A DNA stretch of 64,000 nt from Gemmatimonadota bacterium (lineage in GTDB: Bacteria > Gemmatimonadota > Gemmatimonadetes > Gemmatimonadales > Gemmatimonadaceae): the NCBI GenBank assembly GCA_003134685.1, contig PLCA01000005.1:1-64000 (forward strand), in the 5' to 3' direction. A model generated the notes under the pieces. That model was not told the DNA's origin, made no database searches, and saw only the letters and a program-made list of their open reading frames with translations. Position numbers and translations under genes: made by a program. Below, piece after piece: positions 36,884-47,660 of the stretch (positions within the stretch are counted from its first letter, which is position 1; every line of letters starts with the position of its first letter).

Positions 36884-37855
36884 ATGACGTACGCCCGGGT
36901 TGAAGCATCCGATGTAGACTGCGCTGTCGAGGCGGCGCTTGGGAACGGGGGACCAGCGGTTCTCGCGGTCTCGGGCGGCCTCGATTCGATGGTGCTGCTC
37001 ACTGTCGCTGCGTCCCAGCTTTCCTCGCGGGCGCGCAAGAACGTCATGGTCGCCACCTTCGATCACGGCACGGGCAAAGCAGCGGGACGCGCGGCGGCGC
37101 TCGTCGCCCGCCAGGCTTTCCTGTCCGGGTTCGTTTGCGTCACTGGCCGCGCATCGACCATTGGCACGCGTGAGGAGGAGTGGCGTCGCGGCCGCTGGCA
37201 GTTCCTCGAGCAGGTCGCATCGAAGTGCGAAGCGAACGTCGTGACCGCGCACAACCTCGACGACCAGGTCGAAACCGTCTTCATGCGGATCCTTCGCGAT
37301 GCCGGCCCGCGCGGACTCGCCGGCCTGTACGCGGAATCGGAGATCGTCCGGCCGTTTCTGAACATCAGCCGAGGCACGCTGGCGAGCTACGCTCACCGGA
37401 ACAATGTGCCCTTCGTCCAGGATCCATCGAACTGCGACCGCAAGCACCTGCGGAACCGAATCCGCCTCGACATTCTGCCGTCGATCATGAAGCAGAATCC
37501 GAAGTTTTCGGACGAGCTCCTCTCGCTTGCCCGGGAAGCCGCGGCGTGGCGGCGGTCGCTCGAGGATCTCGCCGGCAATGTGGGAGCCGAGGCGGAGCAA
37601 GATGGCGCGCTCCGCATCAGCCGATTGAGCCTCAAGGGTTACGACGCCGACTCCCTCAGAGTTCTGTGGCCCGCCCTGGCCGCACGCGCGAGCGTGGTAA
37701 TGGACCGGAGAGGAACCCAACGCGCCGCTGAGTTTACTATTAAGGGTGCGACGGGAGGGGCGATTCAGCTATCCGGAGGGATCGAGATCGTGATGCGGCG
37801 CGATCACATGCTGCTGCGCCGCTGGCGGTCGGTCAGACAGGAGATCCGGGCATGA
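36884..37855 (+). CDS. tilS: tRNA(Ile)-lysidine synthase
   Basis: ATP-dependent enzyme that adds lysine to C34 of the CAU anticodon of tRNA-Ile so that it reads AUA. The 323-residue sequence has the PP-loop AVSGGLDSMVLL, the NLDDQVET signature and RKHLRNRIRLDILPSI. Length matches the short class lacking some C-terminal domains. It starts the conserved tilS-hpt-ftsH-folP order and overlaps hpt by four bases. This gene makes AUA codons readable, which is relevant to the odd start noted at 42091. Confidence 0.93.
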   Translation: MTYARVEASDVDCAVEAALGNGGPAVLAVSGGLDSMVLLTVAASQLSSRARKNVMVATFDHGTGKAAGRAAALVARQAFLSGFVCVTGRASTIGTREEEWRRGRWQFLEQVASKCEANVVTAHNLDDQVETVFMRILRDAGPRGLAGLYAESEIVRPFLNISRGTLASYAHRNNVPFVQDPSNCDRKHLRNRIRLDILPSIMKQNPKFSDELLSLAREAAAWRRSLEDLAGNVGAEAEQDGALRISRLSLKGYDADSLRVLWPALAARASVVMDRRGTQRAAEFTIKGATGGAIQLSGGIEIVMRRDHMLLRRWRSVRQEIRA

Positions 37856-38420
37856 GCAGCACGGTCAGACCGCTCGGGGTGAAAGCTGATCCGCGCCTTT
37901 CCGGGAGAATCGTCAAGCGTATCGCGTTCGATGAGGCCGCGATCGCGAGGCGAGTCACCGAGCTCGGCAGCGAGATCACCGAAGCCTATCCGGACGGCGA
38001 TCTTCTGGTGCTTGGCTTGCTCAAGGGAAGCTTCATATTTCTGAGCGACCTCGTGCGGCAAATCACTCGTCCGCTTCAGGTCGATTTTCTCGTAGCATCC
38101 AGTTATGGTGATGGGACGGTGTCGAGCGGTACGGTCAACCTGGTGTACGATCCGGAAACCGAGCTGGAAGGGAAAGACATCCTTTTAGTCGAAGACATCG
38201 TGGATTCCGGCCGTACGTTGAATCGTCTGATGGCTATACTGAAGGAGCGGAATCCGAGGTCATTGGAGATCTGCGCACTGCTTCACAAGAGGATCGCGGA
38301 AGGGTTGCAGTACGACGCGAGGTTCGTTGGTTTTGATGCGCCGAACGAGTTTCTGGTTGGATATGGGTTGGATCACGCGGAGAACTTCCGCCATTTGCCG
38401 TACATAGCGAGCTTGCTGTA

Positions 38421-38421
<1 letters not shown>
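37852..38421 (+). CDS. hpt: Hypoxanthine phosphoribosyltransferase
   Basis: Purine salvage: hypoxanthine or guanine plus PRPP gives IMP or GMP. 189 residues. The PRPP motif is ILLVEDIVDSGRTLNRL; other family stretches are LLVLGLLKGSFIFLSDLVR, VDFLVASSYGDGT and FVGFDAPNEFLVGYGLDHAENFRHLPYI at the C-terminus. The stop and the ftsH ATG share one base (TAATG). Confidence 0.95.
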
Positions 38422-40402
<1,981 letters not shown>

Positions 40403-40406
<4 letters not shown>

Positions 40407-41311
40407 TCTTCGCCTGGCCGTCGAAGTCACAGCGGCCAAACATCTTCGGAATCCTGAATGTTACCCCCGACAGCTTCAGCGACGGGGGTAACTTTTTTTC
40501 CACGGAAGCCGCGATCGCTCAAGCGGGGATAATGATCTCCGAGGGCGCCGACGCCATCGACATCGGCGGAGAGTCAACCGGCCCCGGCGCCAAGCCGGTC
40601 TCGGCGCGCGAAGAGCTGAAGCGCGTGCTTCCCGCGATCCGCGGAATACGGTCGCGGTGGAGTGATGTCGCGATCTCCATCGATACGGTTAAAGCCGAGG
40701 TTGCCAGCGCGGCCCTGGCCGAAGGTGCGTCGATCGTGAACGATGTGTCGGGAATGTCGCTCGATCCCGAGATGCCGCGCGTGTGCGCCGAGGCTGGTTG
40801 CAGCGTCGTCCTGATGCATTCGCGCGGAACGGTGGCCGACATGGCGAGCTACGAGAACGCGGTCTATGGCAACGATCCGGTCGGAGAGATCGTTGCCGAG
40901 CTGGAGGAGAGCATTCAGACCGCCCAGCGCGCCGGGATTCATCCGGGCCGCATAGCGCTCGACCCCGGCATCGGATTCTCGAAGCGAACCGGCCATTCGC
41001 TCGCCGCCCTTGTAGAGCTGCCACGCATTGTCGCGCTTGGCTATCCAGTTTTCGTCGGCGCCTCGCGCAAGCGCGTGATCGCCGAGCTCATTCGCTACAC
41101 CGCCGGCGCGGGGGGCTCATCGGGGGGAACCACGCTCGCTCCGCAGATGATCTCGAACGACGACCGCGACATGACGACGGTCGGAGTCAACGTCGTGGCA
41201 TTCTTTTCCGGCGCGCGAATCTTTCGCGTGCATCGCGTCCGCGCCAACCGGCTTGCCCTCGACGCCGCGTGGGCTCTTACTCCAGAAGCGTCAGAGCTCC
41301 TTGCTGAATGA
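40403..41311 (+). CDS. folP: Dihydropteroate synthase
   Basis: Folate synthesis: joins p-aminobenzoate to dihydropterin pyrophosphate. 302 residues starting GTG. The family signatures are FGILNVTPDSFSDGG, IDIGGESTGPGAKPVS, SIDTVKAEVASAAL, IVNDVSGMSLDP, VLMHSRG, LDPGIGFSKRTGHSLAAL and VFVGASRKR. Last gene of the tilS-hpt-ftsH-folP unit; its end overlaps a convergent gene by 21 bases. Confidence 0.95.
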
Positions 41312-41887
41312 TCCCGACAGCGTTCCCGGAGACGTGTCTTCGAGATAGATCGTTCGCCGGCCGAGCCACCATACGAGCAACCAGGAGGTTACGACCTGTA
41401 CCAGGATCACGGTTGGCAAAATGGCGGGGTGTTCGACGATCGGCGTGATAGAGCCGGGCCGCGGAAACATCAGCGGTATGTTGATCAGGTTGAAGATGAC
41501 GATTCCGATGAGGAGTCCCCTCGAGCCGCCGAGGATCTTCCAGCAGACGACGCAAAACGCCAGCTCCACGATGAAATCGAGCAGAGGATATCCCTGAAGA
41601 TTCAATCCGAGACGCGGTCCCCAGGCCATCGGGAGCAGGGTGATGTTGGGCTCGTGGTGAATTATGTCAAGCACGATGTGCGAGAAAATACCCAAGGCGA
41701 TCGCCGCGCCCACATTGGAGCGATGCACGGATTTCCCCATCCACCATGCGAGGACGGCCAGCAGAGCTCCGGTAAATACGGAGTGAGAGTAGGGGAGGAA
41801 GTCCAGATGAATGGAGTCGGGAGTCGCGCGAAAATGCTCTATGCCGAGGTATGTGAAAACAATCCAGAGCAGCTCTACCAGCTGCAC
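41291..41887 (-). CDS. Membrane metal-dependent hydrolase-like protein (YdjM/PF04307-like)
   Basis: Multi-helix inner-membrane protein, 198 residues from the first standard start (GTG 41887). LDFLPYSHSVFTGALLAVLAWW and GIFSHIVLDIIHHEPNI carry the His and Asp residues typical of the family, and GYPLLDFIVELAFCVVCW follows. The open frame continues upstream: AHASAALVLKRKFPRVGLWP matches the family's conserved N-terminus, including its His. A GGAGG at 41976-41980 sits four bases before an in-frame ACG (41971). The true protein is therefore probably about 28 residues longer than annotated here. Confidence 0.7.
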   Translation of the reverse strand: MQLVELLWIVFTYLGIEHFRATPDSIHLDFLPYSHSVFTGALLAVLAWWMGKSVHRSNVGAAIALGIFSHIVLDIIHHEPNITLLPMAWGPRLGLNLQGYPLLDFIVELAFCVVCWKILGGSRGLLIGIVIFNLINIPLMFPRPGSITPIVEHPAILPTVILVQVVTSWLLVWWLGRRTIYLEDTSPGTLSGSFSKEL

Positions 41888-42147
41888 CGAAATCAGAAGC
41901 GGCCACAGCCCGACTCGCGGAAACTTCCTCTTGAGAACCAGCGCTGCTGAGGCGTGAGCAATCGCGTACGTAGTGCCTCCTGGCGGGCGTCGGAAGTCAA
42001 TATGTCGAAGATGTCAACCGCCCAATGCTTGGGCAACCCACGAGCCGCTGAATTAATTTTGAGCCGGTACACCTCACTGAGGCGCTCCCGATAAGACGAT
42101 TCCCTTCGCCGGGTTGGACGACCGCCGTACTCCTCCTGTTCGTCTAC
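41888..42147. other. Divergent region with two candidate non-standard start sites
   Basis: It contains in-frame N-terminal extensions of both flanking membrane genes: to ACG 41971 on the minus strand and to ATA 42091 on the plus strand. Each has a purine-rich ribosome-binding site (GGAGG 41976-41980; GAGG 42079-42082). About 119 bases between them would hold the promoters; none is clear. Confidence 0.4.
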
Positions 42148-43698
42148 ATGCTCACCCTCGCCCCAGGCGTCACGCTCTGGGATTCGGGCGAGTTTCTGGC
42201 TGCCATCCATTCGATGGGGATTCCGCACCCGCCCGGCACTCCGCTCTACGTGCTGATCGGCAAAGTGTGGAGCATGGCGTTCGGTGCGGTGTTTGGATTT
42301 GCGCGCTCGATCAATCTGTTGTCCGCCGTCTGCACCGCCTTTGGATGCGGCATTCTCACCAGCCTGTTCGCCAAGTGGACCAATGATGGCTTCGCCGCGA
42401 CTGCCGCGGGACTCGCCGCCGGACTCATGTCGACCGTATGGCTGAACGCGACGGAGACGGAGGTATACGCGGTCGCGCTTCTCTTTGGCTGCATGATTCT
42501 CTGGGCAGCGGATCGCGCCGGCGAGAACTCGGATGCGCGTTGGGCTCTGCTTGCCGCTTACCTCGCCGGACTGGCGTGGTCGCTCCACCTGATCGCACTG
42601 CTCGTAGTTCCCAGCGCGATTCTCCTCGTGTTCAGCACGGGCGACGGGTATTTCGCGGTTCCGGTGGGCCGTCGTTATGTCGATGGCCGGCGCGAGGCAC
42701 ACTCGTTCGCCAAACTGCTGCGCGGGTCGATCATCGTCACGGTTATCGGAATGACATGTGTGGTGTTCATGCTGATTCGTGCACGCCACGATCCGGCGAT
42801 CAATCAGGGAAATCCGTCCACCTTTGGCTCACTGGTGGATGTGATTTTTCGCCGGCAGTACGATGTGCCCTCGCTTTGGCCGCGCCAGGCCCCGTTTTAT
42901 CTCCAGCTCGGCAATGTCTTCGAGTATGCGGATTGGCAATTTGCGAAAGGGCTCGTGCCGACTGCTCCGCCCAGCTGGTGGAGAACTCCAGTCACGGTCT
43001 TTTACGCTCTCCTTGGACTCTTCGGCTTTTTCGCGCACCGCAGCGCCGACCGTCGCAGCTGGCGCGCGCTCGCGCTCCTCTTTCTGGTTTCGTCCCTCGG
43101 CGTCGTGATTTATCTCAACCTCAAGGCGGGGCCATCGTTCGGAGACGGAATTCTTCCCGCGAACGCTCTGCACGAAGCCCGCGAGAGAGATTACTTCTTT
43201 TTCTGGGCGTTCATCTGCTGGGGATTGTGGGCTGGATTCGGCGCGATCACTCTGTCACGCCGCGTCAAGCCGCCGCTCAGCTTCGTGATGATGGTGTTCC
43301 CGTTCACTCCGGCGATTCTCAACTGGACGGCTGTCGATCGGAGAACCGACCAGGTCGAGGCGCGCGCTCGGCTCGATGAAGCTGACATGCTGGCGAAGGT
43401 CCCGCCGTCGGGCATCCTCCTCGCGCTGGGAGACAACGACACCTATCCGCTGTGGTATCTGCAGCAGGTAGAGGGGACACGCAAGGATGTGACTGTGGTT
43501 ACGTTGCCGCTGCTCGCCGCGGAGTGGTACCGCGCTGAGCTCGCACGCCGGTACAAGCTGCTCGACTCGGCGTCCGTCGAGCGATGGTCGGGGCGCGACA
43601 GCACCCTCGCTTTCCTTACCAGGCGATCCTACGATCAGAATCGTCCGGTTATTCGATCTCCGTTCTTCCAGGTTGATTCGAAAGCGGCGAAGAAATGA
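42148..43698 (+). CDS. DUF2723-family membrane protein (glycosyltransferase-like)
   Basis: A 516-residue multipass membrane protein of the DUF2723 family, related to GT-C glycosyltransferases: GVTLWDSGEFLAAIHSMGIPHPPGTPLYVLIGKV at the start carries the conserved Asp-Ser-Gly-Glu-Phe and His-Pro-Pro-Gly. The C-terminal soluble part holds LLALGDNDTYPLWYLQQVEG and REAYDQN-like RRSYDQNRPV. It may transfer sugar from a lipid-linked donor. From ATG 42148 the first membrane helix is cut; the frame continues upstream through a complete helix (WTTAVLLLFVYML) with no ATG/GTG/TTG, the best site being ATA 42091. Confidence 0.88.
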   Translation: MLTLAPGVTLWDSGEFLAAIHSMGIPHPPGTPLYVLIGKVWSMAFGAVFGFARSINLLSAVCTAFGCGILTSLFAKWTNDGFAATAAGLAAGLMSTVWLNATETEVYAVALLFGCMILWAADRAGENSDARWALLAAYLAGLAWSLHLIALLVVPSAILLVFSTGDGYFAVPVGRRYVDGRREAHSFAKLLRGSIIVTVIGMTCVVFMLIRARHDPAINQGNPSTFGSLVDVIFRRQYDVPSLWPRQAPFYLQLGNVFEYADWQFAKGLVPTAPPSWWRTPVTVFYALLGLFGFFAHRSADRRSWRALALLFLVSSLGVVIYLNLKAGPSFGDGILPANALHEARERDYFFFWAFICWGLWAGFGAITLSRRVKPPLSFVMMVFPFTPAILNWTAVDRRTDQVEARARLDEADMLAKVPPSGILLALGDNDTYPLWYLQQVEGTRKDVTVVTLPLLAAEWYRAELARRYKLLDSASVERWSGRDSTLAFLTRRSYDQNRPVIRSPFFQVDSKAAKK

Positions 43699-43726
43699 GC
43701 ACCTGATCGGCGATCACCGCTGCCCT

Positions 43727-44806
43727 CTAATGTATGTCGAACGTGTAGTCGCCCGTCGCACCCGCCACCACCGAGGCTGCCAAGATGATGTAGAAGCCCG
43801 ATGCCGGAGCGGTGTACGTGAACTGTGCATTCTTGGTAGTGGCATCGATGTTGTCGTTCGCAGCCAGAACCGCCGTGCTGCCGTCACGACGAATCTCGAG
43901 ATATGAGTCCACGACGCTCGACGTCATGGACACTGTGATGGACTGCCCCGTGGTCAGGAAGATGACATAATTGTCGGAATAGAATCCAATGTTGGCGCAG
44001 TCCGTGGTCTCGAGGGCCTGCGGACTGGTGATTCCGGGCAGCACGAAGACGTCCTCGCAGTTAGTGACGGGCGTAGCCGATGCTGCCGAAGCCAGAGAAT
44101 AGGTGCCAATCGCGTTGGCGTCGAACGAGTTGGCGCCGACGATATATGTGCCGGCCGGTACGATGACCTTGACCCTGGAATCGGTGATGCCGACGGCTCC
44201 GAAGTCGTCGTTGACGCCGATCACCACGGCTCCAGCTGTGAACACGCCCAGATACGTGTCGAAAACCCCCGACGTCTGACTAAAGATGTAGGTGCCGGTC
44301 GTCGGAACGGTTACCGTGTAAAAGTCGATGAAGGTGCCGTCGGAGAGCTGGCAATCCGTGAGTGACAGCTGGCTGTCGACAGTCGACCCCAGCGCGTGTA
44401 TCGCGGTTCCGCAGGCGGTGAACTTTATCGCGGTAAGGGTTCCGGTTGTCGCTGAAAGTGTGTTCCCCTCGGGCGCGGCGCCGAGCGTCCAGCTGCCAAC
44501 TGTAGCGATACCGGCGGAGTTGGTCGTCGCGCTGCCACCCGTGACCGACCCGCCGCCGGTAGTCACCGTGAATGTCACAGGGACGCCGGTCATTGGCGCT
44601 CCGCTCCCATCACTGACGAGGACCGAGGGAAGTGCCGCCACCTGCGTCTCCGGTGCTGCCGTCTGGGTCGTTGCGGAATTCGGGGCAATAGTTGTCGCCA
44701 CGCCGCCGCCGCCGGGACCCGAGGTATCCGCCCCGCCGCAGGAGAGCTGCAGCACCAGGAGTCCCACTGGAGGCAGAGAGGAGACGATAGTTCGCAGCAG
44801 CTTCAT
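43727..44806 (-). CDS. Secreted lipoprotein with Ig-like and pre-peptidase C-terminal-type repeats
   Basis: A 359-residue lipoprotein (signal ends VLQLSC). After a Gly-rich linker comes a bacterial Ig-like domain (about 40-130; VLVSDGSGAPMTGVPVTFTV, GIATVGSWTLG). Two copies of a PPC-type beta domain follow: IDFYTVTVPTTGTYIFSQTS with FDTYLGVF, and DNYVIFLTTGQSITVSMTSS with VDSYLEIRR, each ending in a GxYxF/xYxL strand. Such modules usually sit on secreted enzymes. Here there is no catalytic domain, so a surface or binding role is likely. Confidence 0.8.
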   Translation of the reverse strand: MKLLRTIVSSLPPVGLLVLQLSCGGADTSGPGGGGVATTIAPNSATTQTAAPETQVAALPSVLVSDGSGAPMTGVPVTFTVTTGGGSVTGGSATTNSAGIATVGSWTLGAAPEGNTLSATTGTLTAIKFTACGTAIHALGSTVDSQLSLTDCQLSDGTFIDFYTVTVPTTGTYIFSQTSGVFDTYLGVFTAGAVVIGVNDDFGAVGITDSRVKVIVPAGTYIVGANSFDANAIGTYSLASAASATPVTNCEDVFVLPGITSPQALETTDCANIGFYSDNYVIFLTTGQSITVSMTSSVVDSYLEIRRDGSTAVLAANDNIDATTKNAQFTYTAPASGFYIILAASVVAGATGDYTFDIH

Positions 44807-44950
44807 AATTCCCAGTACCCGCGAGGAAGAGGTTGGTCAAGAAGGGAGCAAGCCAAAGGCCACAGAAATGACGCGGCGTCGCCCCAATAGTCATTCGCCG
44901 CCCAGGGCAAGCATTTCACCGGCAGGATCGCCGTGTTGCAGGGTCAGTAC

Positions 44951-44979
44951 GAAAAAGCCCCGCCATTTCTGACGAGGCT
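44951..44979 (-). terminator. Rho-independent terminator of the ahcY operon
   Basis: On the minus strand AGCCTCGTC pairs with GGCGGGGCT (two G-U pairs) across AGAAAT, followed by T5. It lies about 65 bases after the ahcY stop. The rest of 44807-45042 shows no gene. Confidence 0.8.
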
Positions 44980-45042
44980 CTTCATTTCGTTGAAGATCGA
45001 TGGCTTCGAGATAGACCGGAGCAGGTAGGCCTCTTTGTCTTC

Positions 45043-46545
<1,503 letters not shown>

Positions 46546-46566
46546 GTGATGGTCTGCGTGTGCTTG

Positions 46567-47565
46567 TTAGGCGGTTTTCCTGAGCGGAACCGCGTCCGCT
46601 TTCTTGCGTGAGCTGTTCTTTGCTGCCACCGCGCTCCGTTTTCCGGAAGCGGTGAACAGCATTGGACCTTTGGCGTCGGGATCAGCCGGCAGTCCGTTGT
46701 AACGAAAACTCTCCAGTCCCGCCGCTTGCATCCACTCGCCAAGCGTGCCCGCATCGAATCCCTGCCATTGGTGCCCCATCGTCTGCCGCAGGTCCTGCCG
46801 GTCGTGTGGCATCATGTCGAGCACGAGCAGTCGTCCCCCGAGCTTGAGCACTCGAACTGCTTCCGAAATCACGCGCACGGGATCGGCGACGTAGTGGAGC
46901 ACGAGGAAGAGGAGTGCCACGTCGACCTCTCCGTCGGCGAGAGGCAATGCTTCCAGGCGTCCGTTTCGAATATCTACGTTCTCGACTCCATGTAGCCGCT
47001 TTCTGGCCGCGGCCAACATCGCACCCGATTCGTCCACGGCGATCACGCGCTCGACGAAGGGCGCCAGAGACTGCGTGATCGCGCCGGTGCCGCAACCGAG
47101 GTCGGCGACCGTCCACGATTCATCGAGAAGCCCGAGAAGCGCGACGTCCGAGCGACGCCCGAATAACTCGAGTCGCATTCGGTCCCACTGACCGGCGGAA
47201 GTCGAGAAGAACTGCTGTGACCGGGTGCTTCGTTCGGCCAGCACGGCCTGCGTGCGCCGCGCGTCGTGGTCGGCAGCACTCGTGTGCATGACTTCGTCGC
47301 GGACGATGTGCCAGAGTCGGCGGCTCGCCGGGTCGAGTGTGTCCGATGCGAGGCGATAGTGGCGGCTCGTTCCCTCGGCGCGGGCCTCTACCCACCCTTC
47401 AGCGCTCAGCATCTTGAGGTGTCGACTGATCGTTGATTGGGGCAGCTGAAGGATCGATCGCAGCTCATTGACGCTCAACTCGTTCCGCTCGAGGGCGAGC
47501 AAAAGCCTGCTCCTCGTCGGGTCGGCGAGGGCTGTCATCTGCCCAAACAGGGCGGGGGCGGTCAA
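46567..47565 (-). CDS. ArsR-family HTH regulator fused to a SAM-dependent methyltransferase-like domain (SahR-like)
   Basis: A 332-residue two-domain protein. Residues 1-85 are an ArsR winged helix (ALADPTRSRLLLALERNELSV, LPQSTISRHLKML). Residues about 140-300 are a class I methyltransferase fold with motif I VADLGCGTGAITQSL, VIAVDESGAMLAAARK and DVALLFLVLHYVADP. A basic tail follows. It is transcribed with ahcY, so the methyltransferase fold may have become the sensor for S-adenosylhomocysteine or SAM, as proposed for SahR of Proteobacteria. Start TTG 47565; ATG 47538 is an alternative. Confidence 0.88.
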   Translation of the reverse strand: MTAPALFGQMTALADPTRSRLLLALERNELSVNELRSILQLPQSTISRHLKMLSAEGWVEARAEGTSRHYRLASDTLDPASRRLWHIVRDEVMHTSAADHDARRTQAVLAERSTRSQQFFSTSAGQWDRMRLELFGRRSDVALLGLLDESWTVADLGCGTGAITQSLAPFVERVIAVDESGAMLAAARKRLHGVENVDIRNGRLEALPLADGEVDVALLFLVLHYVADPVRVISEAVRVLKLGGRLLVLDMMPHDRQDLRQTMGHQWQGFDAGTLGEWMQAAGLESFRYNGLPADPDAKGPMLFTASGKRSAVAAKNSSRKKADAVPLRKTA

Positions 47566-47571
47566 AGGCTC

Positions 47572-47589
47572 AATCCGTTCATCCGGATT
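47572..47589. promoter_or_regulatory. Perfect inverted-repeat operator before the ArsR-methyltransferase gene
   Basis: AATCCG (47572-47577) and CGGATT (47584-47589) form a perfect inverted repeat with a six-base spacer, seven bases from the TTG start and overlapping the expected +1 of the minus-strand promoter. The size and place fit an ArsR/SmtB-type dimer site for autorepression. The divergent PQQ dehydrogenase gene could be regulated too. Confidence 0.6.
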
Positions 47590-47593
47590 AAAG

Positions 47594-47620
47594 GTTATAG
47601 CTAACTGGACCGGAAGTCAA
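47594..47620 (-). promoter_or_regulatory. Candidate sigma-70 promoter for the ArsR-methyltransferase/ahcY operon
   Basis: On the minus strand TTGACT (47620-47615) is a good -35 and TATAAC (47599-47594) a good -10, at 15-base spacing; a TAACCT two bases on gives 17 but is weaker. It lies just upstream of the inverted-repeat operator. Confidence 0.45.
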
Positions 47621-47660
47621 GCTCTGTCCGGCCCTCTTTCCCGACCCCTATTTTCTCCGT

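Noticed and set aside
46546-46566. SAH riboswitch before ahcY
   Set aside because: Only 21 bases separate ahcY from the upstream gene, and the leader upstream of 47565 shows an operator instead of a riboswitch core.
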